The position numbers and the translations under genes are program-made. Shown here piece after piece: positions 51,804 to 59,390 of a stretch of 64,000 nucleotides of DNA. This DNA is from CFX5 sp023384495. Lineage in GTDB: Bacteria > Chloroflexota > Anaerolineae > Caldilineales > Caldilineaceae. The stretch is from NCBI GenBank assembly GCA_048499455.1, contig JASNZV010000014.1:62001-126000 (forward strand), written 5' to 3'. How positions within the stretch are numbered: the stretch's first letter is position 1; each line of letters begins with the position of its first letter. The notes under the pieces are model-generated. The model saw only the letters and a program-made list of their open reading frames with translations. It ran no database searches and was not told where the DNA came from.

Positions 51804-52637
51804 ATGGACGCTGGAATCATCTGGACATTGGCAACAAAAGAGCTGCGCGACGCCTTGCGTAACCGTTGGTTCGCACTGTATACGCTGGCGTTTGTGGCGC
51901 TGGCGCTGGCCCTATCATATCTGGCATTGGCCGGCGCCGGGCTGACCGGCTTTGCCGGCTTTGGGCGCACCGCAGCCAGCCTGATCAACCTGGTCTTGCT
52001 GATTGTGCCGCTGATGGCGCTGACGATTGGCGCACAGAGCCTGGCCGGCGAGCAAGAGCGCAACACGTTGGCCTATCTGCTGACGCAACCCATCAGCCGC
52101 GCCGATATCTTTGTCGGCAAGTACTTGGGGCTGGCGTTGAGCTTGCTCGCCTCGCTGACGCTGGGTTTCGGCATTGCCGGGATGGTTATGGCGCTCAATG
52201 GGACGGGCGCCGCCAACCCCACAGCCTATGTCAAATTGGTTGCCCTGGCCTTTGTGCTCAGCTTGACCATGTTAAGCGTCGGTTTTCTGGTTTCGGCGCT
52301 GACGCGTCGAGCCGGGGTTGCCGTGGGGATCGGTCTCTTTCTCTGGCTCACCTTTGTCTTCTTTGGCGACCTGGGCATGATGGGGGCCAGCATGGCGCTG
52401 CGCGTGCCGATTGCAAACCTGTTCTGGCTGTCGCTTTCTAACCCGCTGCAGGTCTTCAAGATGGCGGCCATCCTCAACATTCAGACCACCTTGGACATTC
52501 TCGGCCCGGCGGGGATCTACGCGATGCAACGGTATGGAGAGGCGCTGCTATTGCTCTTCTTGGGCGCGCTGGCGGTCTGGGTGGGTTTGCCTGCCGGGCT
52601 GGCCTACTGGCGGTTTGCCACCAAAGGGGATGTGTAA
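51804..52637 (+). CDS. nosY: NosY, ABC transporter permease
   Basis: 277-residue ABC-2-type permease with six membrane helices; GEQERNTLAYLLTQPISR between helices 2 and 3 is the standard coupling segment of NosY. ATG 51804 is preferred because GAGG is 6 bases upstream; ATG 51792 is an alternative four codons earlier. Partner of NosF. Unlike most nos operons, it is split from nosF by a repeat of about 100 bases. Confidence 0.92.
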   Translation: MDAGIIWTLATKELRDALRNRWFALYTLAFVALALALSYLALAGAGLTGFAGFGRTAASLINLVLLIVPLMALTIGAQSLAGEQERNTLAYLLTQPISRADIFVGKYLGLALSLLASLTLGFGIAGMVMALNGTGAANPTAYVKLVALAFVLSLTMLSVGFLVSALTRRAGVAVGIGLFLWLTFVFFGDLGMMGASMALRVPIANLFWLSLSNPLQVFKMAAILNIQTTLDILGPAGIYAMQRYGEALLLLFLGALAVWVGLPAGLAYWRFATKGDV

Positions 52638-52673
52638 TTGTCAATGGTGAATTGTCAATTGTCACTTGTCAAT
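52638..52673. repeat. Three TTGTCAAT direct repeats
   Basis: TTGTCAAT at 52638, 52652 and 52666, exactly 14 bases apart, between nosY and nosL. The first copy starts directly after the nosY stop codon. It could be an iterated binding site or low-complexity debris. Confidence 0.55.
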
Positions 52674-52746
52674 GAGTTCGTTGCGACTCTGGTCTGAACC
52701 GAAATGTCAACGAACCTGGCGCGGATGGGATAGGTGTAGGGAGATG

Positions 52747-53232
52747 ATGAAAGTAAGAGTTGTCCTATTGCTGATTATCGCGCTGCTGGTGGGGGCGTGC
52801 GCCGAAGGGCAGCGTGCGATCGAGCCGCCGATCATCCGGTATGGCGAAGACCAGTGCGCCGAGTGTGGGATGATCATCAGCGACGCCCGTTTTGCCGCCG
52901 GCTATCTGCACGAAGTGAGCGCCGGGCGCTATGTAAGCCTGATATTTGACGATATCGGCGATATGTTGCACCATGCGGATAAAAATCCGACCCACCGCAT
53001 CCAGGCCTGGTATGTCCACGACTATGCGGACGAGACGTGGCTGGATGCAACGGCTGCCTTTTATGTCATCAGCCAGGAGATCCATACCCCGATGGGGCAT
53101 GGGATCGCCGCCCATGGCGAGCGAGAAGCCGCCGTCGCGCTGGCCACAGCCACCAATGGCGAACTGGTGGACTGGGCGGGCCTACAGCTTCACTTTGAAT
53201 CGGGTGGTATGGCTCATTCGCATAGCCATTGA
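52747..53232 (+). CDS. nosL: NosL, copper chaperone lipoprotein
   Basis: 161 residues. The signal peptide ends in a lipobox LLVGAC. The NosL core follows: CAECGMIISDARFAAGY with the Cys-x-x-Cys-Gly-Met copper(I) site, and the segment FDDIGDMLHH. A His-rich tail (GGMAHSHSH) may also bind copper. It delivers Cu(I) to NosZ outside the membrane. ATG 52747 has GGGAG at 4 bases; ATG 52744 is equally possible. Confidence 0.93.
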   Translation: MKVRVVLLLIIALLVGACAEGQRAIEPPIIRYGEDQCAECGMIISDARFAAGYLHEVSAGRYVSLIFDDIGDMLHHADKNPTHRIQAWYVHDYADETWLDATAAFYVISQEIHTPMGHGIAAHGEREAAVALATATNGELVDWAGLQLHFESGGMAHSHSH

Positions 53233-53306
53233 GTCGCCGTTATCGTTGGTCAATGTCAACTTAAACATGACGTACGCAGCGCCTGATGGTGATCAGGAGG
53301 GACAAC

Positions 53307-53318
53307 TTGGTCAACCAA
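53307..53318. promoter_or_regulatory. Short palindrome before the cytochrome c gene
   Basis: TTGGTCAACCAA is a perfect 12-base palindrome 53 bases upstream of the cytochrome start. It could be an operator for a CRP/FNR-type regulator, whose sites have a similar TTG...CAA layout, but the spacing is too short for the consensus. Confidence 0.25.
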
Positions 53319-53371
53319 CAAATCTTCAGTCAAGGCTTGCGTAAGTCCTATTGAAATGGGAGTTTTGAGGG

Positions 53372-53812
53372 ATGAGAACATTGTTTACAGTAACAGCGAT
53401 GCTGGTCATGGTGGGATCGTTGTTGGCCGGCTGTGGCCGCGGTATGGAAACACCCACCGCCACGCCTGCTCCGACTGTTGCCGCCGAGCAACCAGCGCCA
53501 GCCGTGGCCGAGGCGCCGGCCGCCCCCGCTGGCGATGCGGAGAAGGGGCGCCAACTCTTTGTGGCCTCTTGTTCGGCCTGTCATGGCCCGAATGGCGAGG
53601 GGGTTCAGGGTTTGGGCAAGGATATGCAACACAGCGAATTCATCGCCGGCCTCACCGACGACGAGTTGGTGGCGTTTATCAAGACGGGGCGCCCCATCGG
53701 CGATCCGCTCAACACCACCGGCGTTGACATGCCGCCCAAAGGGGGCAACCCAGCGATTACTGATGAGCAACTGATGGATATCGTCGCCTTTATGCGCTCG
53801 ATCCACGAGTAG
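53372..53812 (+). CDS. Lipoprotein cytochrome c (NosC-like)
   Basis: 146 residues. A lipobox LLAGC anchors it; an Ala/Pro-rich linker (about 25-55) is followed by a single class I heme domain with CSACH and a distal Met ligand, probably in DMPPKGG. By position it is the electron donor for NosZ or NrfHA. The flexible linker and lipid anchor suit a cell without a closed periplasm. Confidence 0.9.
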   Translation: MRTLFTVTAMLVMVGSLLAGCGRGMETPTATPAPTVAAEQPAPAVAEAPAAPAGDAEKGRQLFVASCSACHGPNGEGVQGLGKDMQHSEFIAGLTDDELVAFIKTGRPIGDPLNTTGVDMPPKGGNPAITDEQLMDIVAFMRSIHE

Positions 53813-53848
53813 GCAGTGTGATGGGTTGACAAGGATGGGAAGAAACGA

Positions 53849-54184
53849 GTGAGTATGACAACCGAGCATATTTTTATTCCCGATCTGGCGGCGCAAGTTT
53901 CCGATATTCCCCCCGATAGCATCGTCAGTCGCACAGTGATCAATACGCCTGCGTTCAAAGCGATCCTCTTTGGCTTTGCCGCCGGCCAGGAGCTTTCGGA
54001 GCATACGTCTGCCCGCCCGGCGATCATGCACTTTCTGCGTGGCCAGGCGGATGTGACGGTGGGGGGCGAGCATTATCAAGTGGAGCCAGGCGCTTTTGTA
54101 CACATGGCGCCCCGGCTGCCCCATAGCGTGGTCGCCAACAGCGAAGTCGTCATGTTGCTGCTCATGCTGGCCGGTGATGCGTAG
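53849..54184 (+). CDS. Small cupin protein
   Basis: 111-residue single-domain cupin (SEHTSARPAIMHFLRGQADV and EPGAFVHMAPRLPHSV). The metal His are H47 region, H56 and H87 region, so a metal site is likely. GTG 53849 is chosen for GGGAAG six bases upstream. Its end overlaps the start of the NnrS-like gene by 8 bases. Cupins of this type occur next to NO/nitrite response genes as possible sensors; the role is unknown. Confidence 0.83.
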   Translation: MSMTTEHIFIPDLAAQVSDIPPDSIVSRTVINTPAFKAILFGFAAGQELSEHTSARPAIMHFLRGQADVTVGGEHYQVEPGAFVHMAPRLPHSVVANSEVVMLLLMLAGDA

Positions 54185-55310
54185 GGTGTTGTTCGCCGGC
54201 GGGAGTGTGCGACTATGGCGGCTTCCCCTCTTGGCGCTCGCCTTGATCAGCATGCTCTCGGCAGCGTGGGCCGGGCTAATTCGCCTGGGGTGGGGCTGGC
54301 CGTATTGGGCGGACGCGCTGCCGGCCGCCCATGGCCCACTCATGATTGGCGGCTTCTTGGGCGCGTTGATCGGGCTGGAGCGAGCAGTGGCCTTGGGCCG
54401 CCGGTGGGCCTACCTGGCGCCGGGGCTGGCTGCAACCGGCGGCGCGCTGGGCTTCTTGGGTGCGCCGGCATGGTTGGCTGCGCTGGCGATCACCGGCGCC
54501 AGCTTGGCCCTGTTGGCTGTCATGGCGGCGATCTGGCGCATCCATCCTACGCTTTTCAGCGCCGTGATCGCCGCCGGGGTGGCGCTTTGGCTGGCCGGCA
54601 ACGGGCTTTGGCTGGCGGGCCAGCCCATCGCTTATGCAACGCCGTGGTGGATGGGCTTTCTGATTCTCACCATCGCGGGCGAGCGGCTGGAGCTGAGCCG
54701 CATGTTGCGTCTGCCCGCAGCGGTAACCGGGGCCTTTCTGGCGGCGATCGCATGCTTGCTGATTGGGTTACTCTGGTCGCTGATGGACTTTGGCGCTGGC
54801 ATGCGGGTTGCTGGCGGGGGCATGGCGCTGCTGGCGCTTTGGCTCCTGCGCTATGATATCGCCTGGCGTCGCGTCAAGGCCGGTGGGCAGGCGCGCTTTA
54901 TCTCGTTCAGCCTGCTCTCTGGGTATGTTTGGCTTGCAGTTGGCGGGCTACTCACGCTTTGGCTTGGCGGGGTGACCGCGGGGCCTTATTACGACGCCAT
55001 GTTACACACGGTGTTGCTTGGCTTCGTCTTTGCCATGATCTTTGCCCACGCCCCCATTATCTTCCCGGCTGTGCTGCAATTGCCGGTCGCCTACACCCCC
55101 TGGTTCTACAGTCATCTGGTCGTGCTTCATCTTGGGCTGAGTCTGCGCGTGGTTGGCGATCTCGCTCTGTGGATGACCGGTCGCCAATGGGGAGGGCTGG
55201 TCAATGCTGTGGCGCTGCTTCTCTTCCTATTCAACACGGTCAATTCGATCCGCAGCAGTGTGGCCCACAACCAACCCGCGCCGAGAGTTCGTCCGCCAGT
55301 GCGAGGGTAA
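54177..55310 (+). CDS. NnrS-like multi-helix membrane protein
   Basis: 377 residues, about eleven to twelve membrane helices. HGPLMIGGFLGALIGLERA and HTVLLGFVFAMIFAHAPIIFPAVL resemble the His-bearing helices of NnrS, a heme/copper membrane protein of nitric-oxide stress response. The similarity is by motif only and the family call is tentative. ATG overlaps the cupin stop codon. The context between nos and nrf genes supports a role in nitrogen-oxide defence. Confidence 0.65.
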   Translation: MRRVLFAGGSVRLWRLPLLALALISMLSAAWAGLIRLGWGWPYWADALPAAHGPLMIGGFLGALIGLERAVALGRRWAYLAPGLAATGGALGFLGAPAWLAALAITGASLALLAVMAAIWRIHPTLFSAVIAAGVALWLAGNGLWLAGQPIAYATPWWMGFLILTIAGERLELSRMLRLPAAVTGAFLAAIACLLIGLLWSLMDFGAGMRVAGGGMALLALWLLRYDIAWRRVKAGGQARFISFSLLSGYVWLAVGGLLTLWLGGVTAGPYYDAMLHTVLLGFVFAMIFAHAPIIFPAVLQLPVAYTPWFYSHLVVLHLGLSLRVVGDLALWMTGRQWGGLVNAVALLLFLFNTVNSIRSSVAHNQPAPRVRPPVRG

Positions 55311-55449
55311 ACAGGCTCATAATCACGATTGGCGCGTTCTGTGCCGGTTATGCTACAATCTACCTGCCCGATCACTTCAGTCCATGCTGTGACCAAGCAC
55401 GTTTTTTCCCGGATTTGCGTCTGTCATCACAAGTGCAAAAGGAGCCACG

Positions 55450-55917
55450 ATGCGTCGTCGCCCCCTGTTTGGGTTTTGGCCGCTGATCCTAAGTATCAGT
55501 TTGGGGATATTCTTTGGCCTGGCCGGCTACACGTTTTATCATGCGCAAGGGGCCTCTTATCTGTCAAATGACCCTGCTGCCTGCGTGAACTGTCACATCA
55601 TGCGCGACCAATATGACAGTTGGCTCAAAGGTAGCCACCAGCACGTGGCTACCTGTAACGATTGTCATGTCCCGCACGACTTCTTCCGCAAGTACATCTC
55701 CAAGGCCGAAAACGGCTTCTGGCATTCCAAAGGTTTTACATTGCAGGATTTCCACGAGCCGATCCAGATCAAACCACACAACCGCGCCGTGGTGCAGGAG
55801 AATTGCGTGGGTTGCCATGAGGGGTTGGTGACCCTGATCGCCACCCACCCGGGCAACGACCACAAAATGCTCGATTGTATGCACTGTCATACTGGCGTTG
55901 GGCATGGGCCGAAATAG
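55450..55917 (+). CDS. nrfH: NrfH, membrane tetraheme cytochrome c quinol dehydrogenase
   Basis: 155 residues, NapC/NrfH family. One N-terminal membrane helix (about 9-28) and four CxxCH motifs: CVNCH, CNDCH, CVGCH and CMHCH. YLSNDPAACVNCHIM is the family signature. It takes electrons from menaquinol and passes them to NrfA. AAGGAG precedes the ATG. Confidence 0.95.
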   Translation: MRRRPLFGFWPLILSISLGIFFGLAGYTFYHAQGASYLSNDPAACVNCHIMRDQYDSWLKGSHQHVATCNDCHVPHDFFRKYISKAENGFWHSKGFTLQDFHEPIQIKPHNRAVVQENCVGCHEGLVTLIATHPGNDHKMLDCMHCHTGVGHGPK

Positions 55918-56009
55918 GGATGCGCTTCGGGAAGGCGTTTGAGTAGGACAGGTGTGGCGCAAAAGGATTGGGATCATTTCGCATAACCAGCAGAAAAAAG
56001 GGGGAGAGC

Positions 56010-57431
56010 GTGAAGCCTCGAATGATTGCACTCTATGGCCTGGCGATTGTGGTTGTCGCCGCGTTGACCGTAGGCGTGATGTTGCTGCTCCAAAACATCA
56101 ACGAACGCATGGCCGAGGCCCGCCAGGATGTCTTCCGCGTGGCGGAAATCACCGAAGACACGGAAGACCCGGCAGAGTGGGGCAAGAACTATCCACGCCA
56201 ATATGACAGCTACCGGCGCACCGTGGATATGGAGCGGACGCGCCACGGCGGCAGCGAGGCCTTCGACAAGCTCGAGGAACACCCCGTTTGGCGTGTGATC
56301 TTTGCCGGGTATGCGTTTGGCGTCGACTACCGGGAAGAGCGCGGCCACGCCTATATGCTCGAAGACCAGGACATCACCGAGCGTGTGCAGATCGTGCAGC
56401 AGCCCGGCTCTTGCCTCCACTGCCACGCTTCGGTGTTGCCGGCCTATCGCCAGAAGGGGCTTGAGGCGGGCGTCCCCGCTGATGACGCCCACCGCTTCGA
56501 GGCGATCATGACCGGCTTCCCCATTGTTTCGTCCATGCCGTGGGAGGAGGCGCGCCAGCTTGTGGAGGGACCGATCAGCTGTGGTGATTGCCACAACCCC
56601 GACGACATGCAACTGCGTATTACGCGGCCTGCCTTTGTCTATGGCATCCAGGCGTTGGCCCGTTCCGAGGCCGAGTTGCCGCACCTTGCCAGCATCGAAC
56701 GGTGGCGCCGTGAGGGCCGGCAGGGCGACTACGAGGTGAATACAATGGCCTCCCGCCAAGAGATGCGTTCGTTGGTCTGTGCCCAGTGTCACGTAGAATA
56801 CTACTTCAAGGGCGACGAGAAGATCGTCACCTACCCGTGGGACAATGGGCTCAAGGTCGAAGAGATCGAAGCCTACTACGACGAGGCCGGCTTCAAGGAT
56901 TGGACGCACCGGCTCAGCCAGGCGTCGGTGCTCAAGGCCCAACACCCTGAATTCGAGCTATGGAGCCAGGGCATTCATGCCCGCAGCGGCGTCGCCTGCG
57001 CCGACTGCCACATGCCCTATCAGCGCGAGGGGGCAGTCAAGGTGAGCAACCACCATGTGCGCAGCCCGCTGCTCAACGTGGCCGCCGCCTGCCAGACCTG
57101 TCACAGCTTCTCCGAAGACGAAATCCGCGCCCGCGCCGAGGCAATTCAGGACCGTACCCGCGCCCTGATGGACCGGGCCGAAGAGGCCGTGGCCGCGCTG
57201 ATCACCGATCTGGAAGCGGCGCTGGCTGCCGGCGTCCCGGTGGACCAATTGGCAACGGCGCAGGGGCTACAGCGCAAGGCGCAGTGGCGGCTGGACTTTA
57301 TCTCGGCGGAAAACTCCATGGGCTTCCACGCTCCGCAAGAGACGGCGCGCATTCTGGGTGAGGCCATCGACTACGCCCGTCAAGGCCAGTTGGAAGTGGC
57401 AAAGCTGTCGGCGCCGGTGGCCATGCGATAG
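56010..57431 (+). CDS. nrfA: NrfA, ammonia-forming cytochrome c nitrite reductase
   Basis: 473 residues, reduces nitrite to ammonium with six electrons. An N-terminal helix (about 6-26) serves as signal or anchor. Five heme motifs are CLHCH (from residue 135), CGDCH (from 191), CAQCH, CADCH and CQTCH. The first (active-site) heme therefore uses CxxCH rather than the CxxCK of the best-studied enzymes, a known alternative subclass. KAQHPEFELWSQGIH supplies catalytic and calcium-site residues. GTG 56010 is proposed after GGGGAG; ATG 56022 and TTG 55968 are alternatives. Confidence 0.94.
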   Translation: MKPRMIALYGLAIVVVAALTVGVMLLLQNINERMAEARQDVFRVAEITEDTEDPAEWGKNYPRQYDSYRRTVDMERTRHGGSEAFDKLEEHPVWRVIFAGYAFGVDYREERGHAYMLEDQDITERVQIVQQPGSCLHCHASVLPAYRQKGLEAGVPADDAHRFEAIMTGFPIVSSMPWEEARQLVEGPISCGDCHNPDDMQLRITRPAFVYGIQALARSEAELPHLASIERWRREGRQGDYEVNTMASRQEMRSLVCAQCHVEYYFKGDEKIVTYPWDNGLKVEEIEAYYDEAGFKDWTHRLSQASVLKAQHPEFELWSQGIHARSGVACADCHMPYQREGAVKVSNHHVRSPLLNVAAACQTCHSFSEDEIRARAEAIQDRTRALMDRAEEAVAALITDLEAALAAGVPVDQLATAQGLQRKAQWRLDFISAENSMGFHAPQETARILGEAIDYARQGQLEVAKLSAPVAMR

Positions 57432-57435
57432 CGCT

Positions 57436-57855
57436 ATGCCCACGCTTGCCCGCAGTTTCGTCAAGACGGCGCTGGTCTGGTTTGTGGCCGCGCTTATTCT
57501 GGGGTTGGTGATGGCCCTGCGTTATGTCCTGCCGTTGCCCTCGGCCCTTGCGGCGCTGGGGCCAACCTATCTTCACCTGCTGATGGTGGGCTGGGTAACG
57601 CAATTGATTTTTGGCGTGGCGATCTGGATGTTCCCCAAGTTTACGCGTGAGCAGCCACGCGGCAACGAAAGGCTGGCGTGGGCAGTCTATTGGCTGCTCA
57701 ACGCCGGCCTGCTCCTCCGCCTGATTGGCGAGCCGCTGGCCGTGGTTCAGTCTGGCGCAGGGTGGCGTTATCTGCTGCCTGCATCCGCTCTGCTGCAATG
57801 GGCGGCGGGGGTCGCTTTTGTGGCGAACACCTGGCCGCGGGTCAAGGAGCGCTGA
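57436..57855 (+). CDS. Small four-helix membrane protein A
   Basis: 139 residues, four membrane helices. The second helix carries YLHLLMVGWVTQLIFGVAIWMFPKF, resembling short pieces of heme-copper oxidase subunit I or NnrS helices with one conserved His. It begins 4 bases after the nrfA stop and is paralogous to the next gene. Possibly a heme-binding partner of NrfHA or an NO-related membrane protein; no function can be assigned. Confidence 0.72.
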   Translation: MPTLARSFVKTALVWFVAALILGLVMALRYVLPLPSALAALGPTYLHLLMVGWVTQLIFGVAIWMFPKFTREQPRGNERLAWAVYWLLNAGLLLRLIGEPLAVVQSGAGWRYLLPASALLQWAAGVAFVANTWPRVKER

Positions 57856-57859
57856 CCCT

Positions 57860-58261
57860 GTGCCGCGCCTTGCTGTGTGGGCCATTCGCGCCGCCCTGCT
57901 CTACCTGGCCCTGGGCTTCACCTTTGGCGCACTCATCCTTTGGAACAAAGGCCTCCCCCTCCATCCCCAGCTGTGGCGTCTGCTGCCCGCCCACATCGAC
58001 TTCCTGCTCTTTGGCTGGACGATGCAGTTGGTCTTGGGCGTCGCGTACTGGATCTTGCCTCGGTTTCAGACGCGGCGCGGCAACCCGTTGTTGGCATGGC
58101 TGGCCTTTGCGTTGCTCAACGTGGGCGTGTGGCTGGTGAGTATGGCGCCGTTTGCGCCTGCGCCGGGCTTCCTCAACCTGGGCGGGCGGTTGGCCGAGTG
58201 CGCCGCCGCGCTCGCCTTTGCCGCCCACGCCTGGCCGCGCATCAAGCCCGCAGGTGGGTGA
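57860..58261 (+). CDS. Small four-helix membrane protein B (paralogue of A)
   Basis: 133 residues. AHIDFLLFGWTMQLVLGVAYWILPRF aligns with the key helix of protein A (shared H, GW, Q L, GVA.W..P.F), and both have the same helix order, so the pair arose by duplication and may form a heterodimer. GTG 57860 is the only start that keeps the first helix intact. It ends the nos-nrf cluster; a palindromic repeat follows. Confidence 0.7.
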   Translation: MPRLAVWAIRAALLYLALGFTFGALILWNKGLPLHPQLWRLLPAHIDFLLFGWTMQLVLGVAYWILPRFQTRRGNPLLAWLAFALLNVGVWLVSMAPFAPAPGFLNLGGRLAECAAALAFAAHAWPRIKPAGG

Positions 58262-58293
58262 CACCTGAGACATGTATGACAATACGACAGACC

Positions 58294-58326
58294 AGGTGAC
58301 AGTCACTTTCAAAGTGACTGTCACCT
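58294..58326. repeat. GGTGACAGTCAC palindrome, copy 4
   Basis: AGGTGACAGTCACTTT (58294-58309), one C, then its exact complement to 58326. It lies between the convergent ends of the nitrogen cluster and the oxidoreductase gene and could end both transcripts. Confidence 0.8.
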
Positions 58327-58344
58327 ATCGACTCCAGGTTTGGG

Positions 58345-59358
58345 CTAGGGCGTGACCGGCTGCTGTGACGCCGCCGATTGGTGAATGGCCAGCGCGCTGC
58401 GCAGAAAGTGGCGGCTCTGGCTCAGCGGCAGCACCGGCGGCGCGCCGTCCAGAACGCACGCCTCCATCGCCTGCACCTCGCACAGATAGGGGTCTATCGC
58501 CGGTGTGACGATGGTCTCGCTCTCCCCCCGGCTCGACGTAAAGAGGCAGCGGCTCTCGTTGCCCTGCAGGCCCGGCTTCCACGGCTCCACCACATGCAGC
58601 GCGCCGGCGTCGCCCACAATGTGCAGCGCCTCGCGGAAGGGCGTGCGAAAGCCCGACGAGATCTGCGCCACCAACCCGCCGCCAAAGTGGAGCTGGGCGC
58701 GCATGGCCACATCCACCCCGGTTTCGCCAGTGATGCGGCTGGCCCAGACTACCTCGGGCGCCTCGCCGGCGCCGGCTGCCGCGGCCACGCTAAGCGCCGC
58801 GCTGTTGGGGTAGACGCCCACATCCCACAGCGAGCCGCCGTGCAGCTCGGCGTTGAGGCGGATGTTCTCAGCCCGTTCGGGTGGCAGATAAAAGTGGAAC
58901 CAACTGTTGACCTGCTGCACCTGGCCCAGCCGCCCTTGTCGCACCCAATCCAACACTGTGCGCGTCTGTGGGTGATGCAAGTACATAAAGGCTTCGAAGA
59001 CCGTCACCCCGTTGCGCTGGGCGGCGGCCTGTACGCGGTCGAACTCGGCCAGGCTCGTGACCAACGGCTTTTCGCAGAGCACATGCTTGCCCGCATCCGC
59101 TGCCTTGACCGTCCACTCGGCGTGGAGCGTGTTGGGCAGCGGGTTGTAGACGGCGTCGATGTCGGGGTCGGCCAGCAGCGCCTCGTAGCTGTCATAGGCT
59201 TTGGGGATGCTCCACTTTTGGGCATGGGCGCGAGCCTTGGCCCCATCCCGGCTGGCGACTGCGGCAAGCTCGCTTCGTGTAGCCATATTGATTGGGCCGA
59301 TCAGCGCCTGGTTGATGTTGGCGGTGGAGAGCAGCCCCCAGCGGATTTTGTCGGGCAT
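58345..59358 (-). CDS. Gfo/Idh/MocA-family oxidoreductase
   Basis: 337 residues. An N-terminal NAD(P) fold (WGLLSTANINQALIGPIN) is followed by the family motif CEKPL and a C-terminal alpha/beta sheet domain with DVGVYP. Usual substrates are sugars, polyols or pseudo-sugars. The start at 59358 gives the family N-terminus (MPDKIRWGLLS). It lies 32 bases after the solute-binding protein gene on the same strand, suggesting sugar use. Confidence 0.9.
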   Translation of the reverse strand: MPDKIRWGLLSTANINQALIGPINMATRSELAAVASRDGAKARAHAQKWSIPKAYDSYEALLADPDIDAVYNPLPNTLHAEWTVKAADAGKHVLCEKPLVTSLAEFDRVQAAAQRNGVTVFEAFMYLHHPQTRTVLDWVRQGRLGQVQQVNSWFHFYLPPERAENIRLNAELHGGSLWDVGVYPNSAALSVAAAAGAGEAPEVVWASRITGETGVDVAMRAQLHFGGGLVAQISSGFRTPFREALHIVGDAGALHVVEPWKPGLQGNESRCLFTSSRGESETIVTPAIDPYLCEVQAMEACVLDGAPPVLPLSQSRHFLRSALAIHQSAASQQPVTP

Positions 59359-59390
59359 GGTTGAGTACGTCCTTTCTTGATCGAGACTGG

